From contig OX638353.1 of NCBI GenBank assembly GCA_951813255.1, positions 1,054,001 to 1,118,000 on the forward strand: 64,000 bases of DNA, in the 5' to 3' direction. The notes under the pieces are model-generated. The model was not told the origin of the DNA and made no database searches. It saw only the letters and a program-made list of their open reading frames with translations. The position numbers were made by a program, and so were the translations under genes. Positions 7,792 to 16,247 of this stretch are shown in pieces. This DNA is from an uncultured Dehalococcoidia bacterium (GTDB taxonomy: Bacteria; Chloroflexota; Dehalococcoidia; Lucifugimonadales; JAAXIE01). Each line of letters opens with the position of its first letter. The stretch's first letter is position 1.

Positions 7792-9726
7792 ATGCCCTTG
7801 AGGAACCTCAGCGTTATCGGAATACTCCTAGTCGCTCTTGTACTCATCGTCGCCTGCGGAGAAGGCGACACTCCGGCGCCTACGCCTCAGGCCACGACGG
7901 TAGCCCCTGCGGCAACCGCCACTCCGCCGCCGGCAGCTACTTCCACGCCAGCGCCGACAGCCGCCCCAGTTGCTCCTGCTCCGACTGCGGTACCCACACC
8001 CACACCCGTGCCCGCGGTGGCGCCCACGGCTACGCCGACGGCCGCACCCACAACAGCCCCTACTCCCGCAACGACACCGCCGCCGGCAATGCAGCCCACA
8101 GGCACCTTGGACGTCAGCGTGGGCGCATTGGGCGCTCCCATTTTCGTCTTGAAGAACCAGTTCTTCAGCGCATCCAGGTTCGATGGGTTAACCACTCACG
8201 AGACGCCTTTCGCTCGAGACACCGAAGGCGCCGTCGTGCCACTGCTGGTGAAGGGCTGGACGGTCGACCCTCAGGGTCTCGTCTATACCTTCTCACTCCA
8301 GGAGAACGTGCCTTGGCACACCAGCCATGGCGATTGGGGAGAGGTCGACGCCGACGACTTCATCTTCACTTTGGAGAACACCGTCGCCGAAGGCTCTATC
8401 CACACCAACGCCCGAGACATCGGCCGCACCTTCTACTGCGACGGCTGCGAAGTGGTCAAGACTGGAGACATGACCGTACAGTTGACCCGGCCAGCCCCAA
8501 CGCCACGCATTACCTGGGACCTCACCGCCCCCTCAGGTTCCACCGCTCTGCACAGCAAGAAACACTACGATGCCGTGGGTGAGGAGGAGGCCAACTTCCA
8601 GTCTGTAGGCACAGGTCCCTGGGAGTTGGTCGAAGCCACGAGCGATGTTTCGCGAACCGTCCGGGCCGTGCCCAGCCACTGGCGGAAGACTCCGGAGTGG
8701 GAGACCATGGTGTGGCACGATATCACCGAGGAGTCCACCAGGCTCGCCAATTTCATCACCGAGGTTCTCGACGCAGCCCTCTATAACCCCGAATCTATCC
8801 AGGCAATAAAGGACGAAAATCTCAATGGGGTCGAGTTTATGACCTTCCCCGGCGAGAACAGCTTCTACCTTAATCTCTTCGGACAGCAATACAACACGGA
8901 CCACCCCGCACACCAGCCCGGGCCTGACGGCGCCGATCCTAGGGTCCCCTTGGGTGAGAACGCTTACGACTGCACCCACCCATGGGTCTCATGTGACCGC
9001 GACGTCAACTCTGCGGAGTGGGCCAACGCCCGTAAGGTGCGCGAGGCCATGACCATCGCCATAGACCGCCAGAAACTGGTGAACAACCTGGCGTTCGGCG
9101 AAGGGGCCCCAATCTACATCAACCATTGGATCGGCCACGAACCCCGCATGGCTGAGAACGGCTTGGACGAGCTTACCTGGGAGTTCAACCCGGAGAGGGC
9201 CAAAGAGCTCCTCACCGAAGCAGGGTTCCCGGACGGCTTCGAGATAAACATGACCCTGCCAGGCATACCTTGGGCCCCCGGCGGAGACGAGGCAGGCCAA
9301 GCCGTGGCCCCCATGTGGGAGAGCGTTGGCATCAAGGTCACCCAGCAGGTCACCCCCTACTCCGCCTTCAGGCCGGGTGCACTGGTGGCCCGCGAGTTTG
9401 CTGGCGTCAGCACTCACGGCAACTCCGTTCCCATAGAACCCATCTCCTCAGACTCGCTGTTCTACAGCTCCACCTCTGTCATCAACTTCGGCATAGAGCA
9501 TCCCGAGCTTCAGGCACTGCTGGAGGATGCTTTGAACACGGTCAACGCCGAAGAGAGGTGGCCGAAGCAGGCCGCTGTCGCCAAGTGGGCCTACGACAAC
9601 ATTGCCTACTTCAGCCTGTACCAGTCCAATCTCGTTTGGCCCATCGGTCCTGCACTGGGACGCTGGGAGCCGCAAGGCCTCCAGCGAAGCTGGCTCAGCA
9701 ACTGGGAGTATGCTCCCCACCGGTAG
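7792..9726 (+). CDS. ABC transporter solute-binding lipoprotein, family 5
   Basis: A 644-residue lipoprotein precursor. The N-terminal hydrophobic segment runs to a lipobox ending VACGEGD (Cys near residue 22). A Pro/Ala/Thr linker rich in TPTPAP-type repeats extends to about residue 105, then the family-5 binding domain follows with REAMTIAIDRQKLVNNLAFGE. GGAGG precedes the ATG. It is paralogous to 3171-5147 (same motifs and C-terminal NWEYAPHR), which lies on the other strand. It probably feeds a permease encoded elsewhere. It follows the Rieske gene after a hairpin, so it may be separately controlled. Confidence 0.9.
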   Translation: MPLRNLSVIGILLVALVLIVACGEGDTPAPTPQATTVAPAATATPPPAATSTPAPTAAPVAPAPTAVPTPTPVPAVAPTATPTAAPTTAPTPATTPPPAMQPTGTLDVSVGALGAPIFVLKNQFFSASRFDGLTTHETPFARDTEGAVVPLLVKGWTVDPQGLVYTFSLQENVPWHTSHGDWGEVDADDFIFTLENTVAEGSIHTNARDIGRTFYCDGCEVVKTGDMTVQLTRPAPTPRITWDLTAPSGSTALHSKKHYDAVGEEEANFQSVGTGPWELVEATSDVSRTVRAVPSHWRKTPEWETMVWHDITEESTRLANFITEVLDAALYNPESIQAIKDENLNGVEFMTFPGENSFYLNLFGQQYNTDHPAHQPGPDGADPRVPLGENAYDCTHPWVSCDRDVNSAEWANARKVREAMTIAIDRQKLVNNLAFGEGAPIYINHWIGHEPRMAENGLDELTWEFNPERAKELLTEAGFPDGFEINMTLPGIPWAPGGDEAGQAVAPMWESVGIKVTQQVTPYSAFRPGALVAREFAGVSTHGNSVPIEPISSDSLFYSSTSVINFGIEHPELQALLEDALNTVNAEERWPKQAAVAKWAYDNIAYFSLYQSNLVWPIGPALGRWEPQGLQRSWLSNWEYAPHR

Positions 9727-9740
9727 GAGCCCCTAACAAA

Positions 9741-9801
9741 AACTTGCCTCCCTAGGGCTGGCCCCGTTACCTTCGGGGCCATTGTCCTAGGGAGGCAAGT
9801 T
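9741..9801. terminator. Long nested hairpin terminator
   Basis: The outer arms AACTTGCCTCCCTAGG (9741-9756) and CCTAGGGAGGCAAGTT (9786-9801) pair perfectly over 16 bp. A second stem, GGCCCCG (9760-9766) with CGGGGCC (9774-9780), nests inside. It separates the convergent solute-binding protein gene and the BrnTA genes. No long U run follows, so it may act as a bidirectional block or mRNA end stabiliser. Confidence 0.65.
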
Positions 9802-9832
9802 CGATTCCTGAGCGATGCAGCCCTTCTAGCCG

Positions 9833-10204
9833 CTACGGCCCAAACACCGCCCGGCGCAGCGTCTCATTCAACCGTGTTTGCCAGCCGGCACCACCGGCCC
9901 TGAAGTGCTCAGCGACGTCGGAGTCCAATCGTATGGACACCCGCTGCTTAACTGGTTTCGCCTGCTTTCCACGGGTACGTCGGTACTCCGCAACAATGTG
10001 TGGTACCACCTCTATCGCAGGTCGGGCGTTGGCGAAGTCCTCTTCCGTCCATTCCGGGTTATCCGGGTCTCGAGCGATTCCAGCGTAGATCGCGACTTCT
10101 TGGCTGAACTTGGTCTCAATTTCGCTGAAGCTGAGATCTCGCGCTAGTATATCGTTCCAGTCGTACTCAGATATTTCGTTGGCTATCTCGTTGGGCCTGA
10201 TCAT
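9833..10204 (-). CDS. brnA: BrnA-family antitoxin
   Basis: A 123-residue protein whose C-terminal part (about residues 88-120, VSIRLDSDVAEHF then GWQTRLNETLR) is the ribbon-helix-helix segment of BrnA. BrnA dimerises, binds DNA and the toxin, and represses the operon. The gene begins within the last 38 bases of brnT, the usual toxin-first overlap. The N-terminal extension of about 80 residues is longer than in classical BrnA, as in many antitoxins of this family. Confidence 0.82.
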   Translation of the reverse strand: MIRPNEIANEISEYDWNDILARDLSFSEIETKFSQEVAIYAGIARDPDNPEWTEEDFANARPAIEVVPHIVAEYRRTRGKQAKPVKQRVSIRLDSDVAEHFRAGGAGWQTRLNETLRRAVFGP

Positions 10205-10451
10205 ATTCTTGCCTTTCCCGGCGACTAGCTACGCGAAGACTGATAACCCGCGTCTTCCCCTGACGCTCTGTGAAGATGGCAGCATGTAGGGTATCTCCTA
10301 TGTAACTGATCGCACGCTGGCGTAGCTCCTCATTGCGAAAGGTTGGGCGGATATCCGCGTGGACCCAATCGAATCCCTCAATGGCGAAGAAATCGACCCG
10401 GTGCTTCTCCAGGTTCTCCAGCCTCTTGGCCTCGTCCCACTCGTACTCCAA
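10167..10451 (-). CDS. brnT: BrnT-family ribonuclease toxin
   Basis: A 94-residue protein starting with EYEWDEAKRLENLEKHRVDF, the BrnT signature, with a later conserved ISLRVASRRERQEY segment. BrnT is an RNase of the RelE-like fold that cuts mRNA. The start codon is TTG at 10451. A TACAAT -10-like box lies about 12 bases upstream, so the leader would be very short. It overlaps brnA, which follows. The small palindrome TTGTCTGTACAA overlapping the -10 could be an operator, which is inference. Confidence 0.85.
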   Translation of the reverse strand: MEYEWDEAKRLENLEKHRVDFFAIEGFDWVHADIRPTFRNEELRQRAISYIGDTLHAAIFTERQGKTRVISLRVASRRERQEYDQAQRDSQRNI

Positions 10452-10512
10452 GGTTTATTGTACAGACAATCTGCGTTGGTGTCATCCTTCTACCAATCGC
10501 AGTCCTTGCCCT

Positions 10513-11859
10513 CTATCCGCTCAGCGCAGAAGCCCCGACAGCCTCCCGCGCATACCGATTAGGCGGCACCGCCAGCCCCAGATTCCCCCGCAGAGTGCTC
10601 GACTCGTACTCAGTACGAAATAGCCCACGCTCCTTCAGAATCGGCAGCACATGGTCAATGAAGTCGTCAAAGGCTTGGGGCAGCACCGAACCGTTCAGCA
10701 TGAATCCGTCAGCCGCCCCGGACTCGAACCATTCCTGCATGATGTCGGCGACCCGCTCAGGAGTCCCCATGAAGGGACTCTTGGGATTCGTGGCCCGGTA
10801 CGCCATCTGGCGCAGGGTCAGCTCCTCCTCACGGGCCATCTGCTTCAGACGGTCCGTCGAACTCTCCCAGCCATTCCGCGCGAAGTCCCCCAACTCAGGG
10901 AACTGTTCGTCCAGCTCAAACTGGGTGAAGTCAATGTCATTGAAGTAGCGCCCCAAGTAGTTCAGCGCATCCTCCACGCTGACCAGATTGCAAATCTCTT
11001 GGTACTTCGCCTCAGCCTCAGCATCGGTGCGGCCCACGACGGGCGAGCACCCAGGCAGAATGTGTATCTCACCCGGGCGCCGTCCGTGACCTGATGCTCT
11101 GCCCTTCACATCGTCGTAGAAGTCCACAGCACTGGTCAGATTTCCGCTCGTGGTGAAAATCAGCTCCGCATGGCGCGACGCAAACTCCCTGCCTGCCTCC
11201 GAGGCCCCTGCCTGAATCAGCACCGGCTGCCCCTGCGGCGACCGCGAGATGTTCAGAGGCCCCTGTATCGAATAGAACTCCCCGTGATAGTCCACCCGGT
11301 GCATCTTGGCAGGGTCGATGAACACGCCTCGCTCTTTGTCCCGGACAAATGCATCATCCTCCCACGAGTCCCACAGCCCCTTCGTAATCTCCACATACTC
11401 ATCAGCCATGCGATAGCGCAGGTCATGCTGCGGGTGCTCCGGCTTGTTGTAGTTGAGTGCAGAGCCCTCCAATGGCGACGTCACGATATTCCAGGCAGCG
11501 CGCCCTGCACTGATGTGATCGATGGAGGCAAACTGTCGTGCCACTGTATAAGGGTCGCTATAGGTGGTGGAGAGGGTGGCAGCGAGCCCAACGTGAGTGG
11601 TGTCCATCGCCAGAGCAGCTAGCAGCGTCAACGGCTCGAACCGGTTCAGGAAGTTCGGGTGCGACTTCTCGCTGATGTACAGACCATCCCCGAAGAAGAC
11701 GAAGTCCAGTTTCGCCTGTTCAGCCTTTCGGGTCAGACCACGGTAGTATTCCAAATTGATCGCCCCATCAGCCACCGCCTTGGGGTGGCGCCAAGACGCC
11801 ATGTTCCCCCCGGTGCCTGAGAGAAACGCTCCAATCCGCATCCGTCGTTCGCTAGACAT
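10513..11859 (-). CDS. NtaA/SnaA/DszA-type FMN-dependent monooxygenase
   Basis: A 448-residue member of the NtaA (nitrilotriacetate) / SnaA / DszA (dibenzothiophene sulfone) branch of the luciferase superfamily. The pattern is RIGAFLSGTGGNMASWRHP at the N-terminus, FFGDGLYIS, RFEPLTLLAALAMDTTHVGL and RAAWNIVTSP, all typical of that group. Such enzymes use FMNH2 from a separate reductase and cleave C-N or C-S bonds. No reductase is next to it. It lies 31 bases downstream of another flavin monooxygenase on the same strand, so they are probably co-transcribed. The substrate is unknown. Confidence 0.9.
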   Translation of the reverse strand: MSSERRMRIGAFLSGTGGNMASWRHPKAVADGAINLEYYRGLTRKAEQAKLDFVFFGDGLYISEKSHPNFLNRFEPLTLLAALAMDTTHVGLAATLSTTYSDPYTVARQFASIDHISAGRAAWNIVTSPLEGSALNYNKPEHPQHDLRYRMADEYVEITKGLWDSWEDDAFVRDKERGVFIDPAKMHRVDYHGEFYSIQGPLNISRSPQGQPVLIQAGASEAGREFASRHAELIFTTSGNLTSAVDFYDDVKGRASGHGRRPGEIHILPGCSPVVGRTDAEAEAKYQEICNLVSVEDALNYLGRYFNDIDFTQFELDEQFPELGDFARNGWESSTDRLKQMAREEELTLRQMAYRATNPKSPFMGTPERVADIMQEWFESGAADGFMLNGSVLPQAFDDFIDHVLPILKERGLFRTEYESSTLRGNLGLAVPPNRYAREAVGASALSG

Positions 11860-11890
11860 CCTTCACCCCCAACCCAGATAAGGGTTAGTA

Positions 11891-12913
11891 CTACGCGCCA
11901 TTCACCGCGAAAGCCTGCCCCAAGAGCTCGTACGAGCGAAGCCTCTTCGAAAAATCCCTGACGGCCGTCACCGCGATGACCTCGTCCGCCCTGTGTGCCG
12001 CCTGCAATCTCAGCAACTTCTCCCGCGCAACCGCAGGCGACCCATGCACTACGCTGGCATCCTTCACCATGATCTCGTACTCTTCGCCCGACTGCCTGCC
12101 GAACTCCTCGCCACCCTCCACCGACCCCACCGTCAGTGTGCGCCCGCTGGCCAGACGTATCCGCACCACCTTCACCTCACTCGCAAGCGCCTGCGCCTCT
12201 TCATCCGTCTCAGCCACTATCACCGGCAGGGCCAGCATCCCCTTCGGTTTCGTGCCATGGCTATCGTCGAACTCCTCGTGATACGCCTCCATGGCCCGGG
12301 CCATCATCTCGTCATCGCTATTCAAAAACAGCGCAAACACATAGGGCATGCCCATCCTAGCCGCCGTGTGCGCGCTGGAGTCCGTGGTCCCAAGCAGATA
12401 CAAATCCGCTGGCTGTGGTGGTACCGGACTGGGACGGAGCCCATACAAGGGGTGCCCTTCTTCCAGCGAGTCCTCTAGAAATCGGCGCAACTGCACCAGC
12501 TTGTCATCAATGTGAGTGGCCTCGGCCGCCCTATCCTGCTGCAACGCCTTGGTCGAAAGAGGATGCCCACCCGGCCCCCGCCCAATCCCAAGATCAACCC
12601 GCCCCGGCGCCAGCGACGCTAGCACGTTGAAATTCTCCGCCACCTTGAACGGGCTGTAGTGCTGCAGCATCACCCCGCCCGAACCAACCCGTATCCGCGA
12701 GGTCTTCGCCAGCAAGTGCGACACCAGCACCTCTGGCGAGGATCCCATCACCCTGTTCGAGGCATGGTGCTCCGCAACCCAGAAACGATGGTAGCCCCAT
12801 TCCTCCGTCTTCTGCGCCAGTTCAATCGTGTGCTTCAAAGCCTCGCTGGCAGTCTCATCCTCCGCCGCAGGGCTCTGGTCCAACACACCGAGTTTCAATT
12901 TTCGTTGCGCCAT
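11891..12913 (-). CDS. Luciferase-like flavin-dependent oxidoreductase, MsnO8-like
   Basis: A 340-residue LLM protein with KLKLGVLDQSPAAEDETAS at the start, WVAEHHAS and GVMLQHYSPFKVAENFNVLA, the pattern of the MsnO8-like subgroup. A ten-residue longer start (TTG at 12943) is possible, but the family normally begins close to LGVLDQSP, so ATG at 12913 is preferred. It is the first gene of the leftward pair with the NtaA-type enzyme. Cofactor (FMN or F420) and substrate cannot be told. Confidence 0.87.
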   Translation of the reverse strand: MAQRKLKLGVLDQSPAAEDETASEALKHTIELAQKTEEWGYHRFWVAEHHASNRVMGSSPEVLVSHLLAKTSRIRVGSGGVMLQHYSPFKVAENFNVLASLAPGRVDLGIGRGPGGHPLSTKALQQDRAAEATHIDDKLVQLRRFLEDSLEEGHPLYGLRPSPVPPQPADLYLLGTTDSSAHTAARMGMPYVFALFLNSDDEMMARAMEAYHEEFDDSHGTKPKGMLALPVIVAETDEEAQALASEVKVVRIRLASGRTLTVGSVEGGEEFGRQSGEEYEIMVKDASVVHGSPAVAREKLLRLQAAHRADEVIAVTAVRDFSKRLRSYELLGQAFAVNGA

Positions 12914-13065
12914 GTTACGTATCAGACTGTCCCTAGTCCACAAGCTTCACCAGCATCATAGCAGATAGGCACGGTACCCACGCAGAGTCTCGGTCGCCCC
13001 TTGCCGGGGTGTTACTATATGCGCAAGGCTCCTCCGACAAGCCACACCCCGTAAGTGAGGTTGTG

Positions 13066-13728
13066 ATGCCCGTTGACGTCGATGTTCCAGTAGCTCTCAA
13101 AGGCCGCAAACCCGCCATGATCGTGGTCGACATGCAGAACGCCTTCCTCCACGACCAAGGCTCCGTAGCCACCATGGGACTCGACATAACTTACATGAAG
13201 GAGACCGTCACCCCCGTCACGCGTCTCGTGCAGGCCTGTCACGACACCGGCATCCCCATCATCTTCACCCGCTACGTCCTCCGCCCCGACTACACCGACG
13301 CCGGCCTCCGCGAGGAGCGGCGCCCCGGCGCCTGTGCTTCCGGCTCCCTTGTCGCCGGAACATGGGACGCCGACCTCGACTCCCGCATGGATGTCCGCGA
13401 CACCGACTACATCCTCGACAAGAACCGCTACAGCTCCTTCTACAATACCAACCTCGAAGTTATACTCCGCGGCCTGCAAACCGACACCCTCATAGTCTGC
13501 GGCGTAACCACCGAGATATGCGTCGACTCCACCATCCGCGACGCCTACTTCCGCGACTTCAGGATCCTTGTACCCGAAGACGCCGTCGCCGCCACCGACA
13601 TCGAACGCCACCACGGCACCCTACGCACCATCGAGTACGGCTTCGGCACCGTCACTACCACCGCCGCCCTCATTGACGCCCTGCTGGCAACCGCAAGCCC
13701 CAAGGAAGCCGGAGCTGCGACCACGTGA
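13066..13728 (+). CDS. Isochorismatase-family cysteine hydrolase
   Basis: A 220-residue alpha/beta hydrolase of the isochorismatase/N-carbamoylsarcosine amidase fold. The catalytic triad is visible as Asp22 (VVDMQ), Lys119 (LDKNRYSSF) and Cys152 (VTTEICVDST), with the usual Thr-Thr cis-peptide region before the Cys. Family members hydrolyse carbamoyl, ureido or amide bonds, or the vinyl ether of isochorismate. The start at 13066 has GTGAGG upstream; an upstream in-frame start (13009) would add residues not expected in the family. It precedes two drug/metabolite transporters on the same strand, so transport of its substrate or product is plausible. Confidence 0.9.
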   Translation: MPVDVDVPVALKGRKPAMIVVDMQNAFLHDQGSVATMGLDITYMKETVTPVTRLVQACHDTGIPIIFTRYVLRPDYTDAGLREERRPGACASGSLVAGTWDADLDSRMDVRDTDYILDKNRYSSFYNTNLEVILRGLQTDTLIVCGVTTEICVDSTIRDAYFRDFRILVPEDAVAATDIERHHGTLRTIEYGFGTVTTTAALIDALLATASPKEAGAATT

Positions 13729-13828
13729 ATCAGCCCCCTGCCAACCCCTCCCTGCCAACCCAATCCGGTGCCAGACCCCGCGCCTGCCCACACGCTTGCC
13801 CTCACGGCGGACTTATAGGAGCAGGTCT

Positions 13829-14725
13829 CTGGCGTTAGCAATCGCTTTCACCTTCATCGCAGCCATCGGCTTTGGTTCGGGGGCGATCTTCATTCGGGTG
13901 GCCACTCAGCGGATACCTGCGCCCACCGCAACCATGTTCGCCGTCATCGCCAGTGCCGTCGTAGCCATGGTCCCCGCACTCATATGGCACGGCGCCGAAA
14001 TGGTGGAACAACCCCTCGAAGCCTACGCTTGGTTCGCCCTCATGGGGCTCATGGGATACCCCATGGCCTTCACCTTCCTCAACATCGCCATCAAGCTGGT
14101 GGGCGCGTCACGCTCCGCCCCCTTCAGCTCGGTCCAACCCATCTTTTCCTTCATATTGGGCACCCTGCTCCTCGGCGAGGAACCAGGCATTTTGGTAGCC
14201 GTCGGCACCCCTGTCATAGTCGCTGGTCTTGCCTTGGTGCTTTCGTCCCGTGCTCAACGCGACCCCGGCCACGGTTTCACCCGCTACGACTTCTTCGGCT
14301 ATCTCCTAGCCACCGCCTCCTCTGCCACCTTTTCCAGCCGGGACGCCATCATCCGCCACGTAGTCTCCGGGATTGCCCCGTCGCTGGTCACCTCCGCGTA
14401 CGCCCTCACCATGGGGAGCGTCATGCTCCTCGGTCTCACCCTCCCCAGCGCCATACGCAGCTTTCGTGGCGTGCCACCCCGCTACATAATCATGTGCGTC
14501 CTCACCGGCGTAACCCAAGGCGTGGCTGTCATCGCCCTGTTCCAAGCCCTCAGCCGTGCCCCCGTCACCGTTGTCAGCCCCATCCTCGCCACCAGCTCGC
14601 TCTTCGTGCTGGTCATCGCCCACTTCACCCTGAGCCGCTTGGAGTCCATCACCATTCCGCTGGTGATAGGCACCACCCTCACCGTAGCAGGCGTAGCCTT
14701 GGTAGTCCTCGGCGCCGCCGACTAA
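13829..14725 (+). CDS. EamA/DMT-family transporter, copy 1 (probable CTG start)
   Basis: A 298-residue membrane protein with two EamA repeats (about residues 1-140 and 150-298), ten hydrophobic segments and the typical IKLVGASRSAPFSSVQPIF end of the first repeat. Members export metabolites. The reading frame stays open far upstream, but homology to the next gene begins at LALAIAFTFIAAIGFGSG. AGGAGC at 13817-13822 sits six bases before CTG at 13829, exactly as in copy 2, which has no ATG, GTG or TTG available. With CTG starts both genes are 897 bases long. Upstream residues in the longer ORF are low-complexity and unlikely to be translated. Confidence 0.8.
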   Translation: MALAIAFTFIAAIGFGSGAIFIRVATQRIPAPTATMFAVIASAVVAMVPALIWHGAEMVEQPLEAYAWFALMGLMGYPMAFTFLNIAIKLVGASRSAPFSSVQPIFSFILGTLLLGEEPGILVAVGTPVIVAGLALVLSSRAQRDPGHGFTRYDFFGYLLATASSATFSSRDAIIRHVVSGIAPSLVTSAYALTMGSVMLLGLTLPSAIRSFRGVPPRYIIMCVLTGVTQGVAVIALFQALSRAPVTVVSPILATSSLFVLVIAHFTLSRLESITIPLVIGTTLTVAGVALVVLGAAD

Positions 14726-14738
14726 CAGGAGCAGACCT

Positions 14739-15635
14739 CTGGCACTGGCAATACTCCTGACCTTCGTAGCAGCCATCGGCTTTGCTACCAGTGCTGTCTT
14801 CGTACGCGTCGCCACCCAGAGAATCCCCGCCCCCACCGCTACCCTCTTCACAGTCCTCACCAGCATCCCCATAGCCGCAGCCCCGGCTATCGCCCTCCAC
14901 CACTCCGAGATACTGGACCAACCCCTAAAAGCCTACGGCTGGTTCTCCATCATGGCCCTGCTTGCTTACCCCCTAGCCACCGTGTTCTTCAACGTCTCCA
15001 TCAAGCTGGTCGGCGCGTCTCGGGCCGCCCCCTTCCAATCAGCCCAACCCATCATCGCCTTCACCCTCGGAACCCTGTTTCTCAGCGAGGCACCGGGCCT
15101 GCTGGTTGCCGTCGGCACTCCGGTCATCGTGGCCGGTCTAGCCTTGGTCCTCACTTCCCGTGCATCCCGCGATCCCTCCCGCCGCTTCACCCGCACCCAA
15201 CTCCTCGGCTACCTCGTGGCCCTCGGCTCGGCCGCCTCCTTCTCCACCCGCGATGTCGTAAGCCGCCATGTGGTATCCGGCATCGCCTCACCACTGGTGA
15301 CCTCCGTCTACACCATCCTGATCGGCAGCGTCATGCTCTTGGCCCTCACCCTCCCCAGTGCCATACGCAGCTTCCGCGGCGTCCCCTTCCGCTACACCTC
15401 CAAGTGCATCCTCGCCGGTGTCTTCCAAGGCATCGCCAACATCTCCCTGTTCCAAGCCCTCAGCCTCGCTCCCGTCACAGTCGTCAGCCCCACCCTCGCC
15501 ACCCAGTCCCTCTTCATCCTCGTCATAGCCCACTTCACCCTCAGCCGCCTCGAGTCCATCACCCTCCCACTCATCATAGGTACCACCCTCACAGTCGTAG
15601 GAGTGGCCTTGGTAGTCCTAGGCGCCGCTGGCTAG
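14739..15635 (+). CDS. EamA/DMT-family transporter, copy 2 (probable CTG start)
   Basis: A 298-residue paralogue of the preceding gene, clearly a tandem duplicate: near-identical blocks include LTLPSAIRSFRGVP and AHFTLSRLESIT. A first ATG at 14952 would lose the first two membrane segments. In this frame the nearest upstream stop is TAG at 14703, and no ATG, GTG or TTG lies between it and the homologous N-terminus. CTG at 14739 is preceded by AGGAGC at 14727-14732. The gap from copy 1 is 13 bases, so the two are co-transcribed. They may work as a heterodimer or transport different compounds, which is inference. Confidence 0.82.
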   Translation: MALAILLTFVAAIGFATSAVFVRVATQRIPAPTATLFTVLTSIPIAAAPAIALHHSEILDQPLKAYGWFSIMALLAYPLATVFFNVSIKLVGASRAAPFQSAQPIIAFTLGTLFLSEAPGLLVAVGTPVIVAGLALVLTSRASRDPSRRFTRTQLLGYLVALGSAASFSTRDVVSRHVVSGIASPLVTSVYTILIGSVMLLALTLPSAIRSFRGVPFRYTSKCILAGVFQGIANISLFQALSLAPVTVVSPTLATQSLFILVIAHFTLSRLESITLPLIIGTTLTVVGVALVVLGAAG

Positions 15636-15683
15636 TGGACAGCGGGCTGATACCACACCCCACATCAAGCCTTTGATGCAAGC

Positions 15684-16148
15684 TTACGTAGTTTCGAACC
15701 TGTTGTAGTGCGTTGTCTCTAAAGCCAAGATGGCGTAGGCCTCAAAAATCATTTGCGTCGCCTGATCTTCAATATCAACGACTCTCAATGGCATATCTGA
15801 GACACGCTTCTTCTGCTTAGAATATTCTTGGTCAAAAACGTCGTCTTGTTCCAACTGTTGTCTGTTGTCTTTGGCTGCATGTCCTATAGGGATATCCAGT
15901 TCCTCCTGTGTGAGCTTAAAGGCAAAGGTCGCAGAGCCTTGGGTCGAACTAGGGCGACTGTGCTCCAAGATTCGGTCTCTTAACCTGTTAGACCTTCCCA
16001 CATAGATTGGCTTCCCATGTTCATAGAACACGTACACTCCCTTAGCAGGGATGCCTTTCAGGTTCCTCCTGTTTCGAATTTCACTCCCCTTGAGTTGTTC
16101 AAGAAGAGGTTCCATCTTGTCGACGATTAGCTGGAATCGTGTATTCAA
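15684..16148 (-). CDS. GIY-YIG nuclease domain protein
   Basis: A 154-residue protein with a GIY-YIG core: GVYVFYEHGKPIYVGRSNRL around residues 37-56, where the two short strands and the following Arg of the domain are visible. Such small stand-alone proteins cut or nick DNA, but the cellular role of this subfamily is unknown. The start appears to be TTG at 16148. Codon use is less C-biased and the DNA more AT-rich than in the flanking metabolic genes, compatible with acquisition by transfer. It is convergent with the EamA pair. Confidence 0.78.
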   Translation of the reverse strand: MNTRFQLIVDKMEPLLEQLKGSEIRNRRNLKGIPAKGVYVFYEHGKPIYVGRSNRLRDRILEHSRPSSTQGSATFAFKLTQEELDIPIGHAAKDNRQQLEQDDVFDQEYSKQKKRVSDMPLRVVDIEDQATQMIFEAYAILALETTHYNRFETT

Positions 16149-16247
16149 TTAGAGCTTCTTTCCTTGCTCCACTCAAGGACAACGGGGGAACTACCGACGA
16201 CGTCACCACACCGTAAGGGACCTGGATAATGGTGCCTTGGTATCAAT

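Noticed and set aside
13737..13762. Direct repeat CCCTGCCAACCC
   Set aside because: Too short, in C-rich DNA, and not positioned at a promoter; probably chance.
13568..13828. N-terminal extension of the first EamA gene from ATG 13568
   Set aside because: It overlaps the coding end of the cysteine hydrolase, is low-complexity, and the paralogue next to it lacks it.
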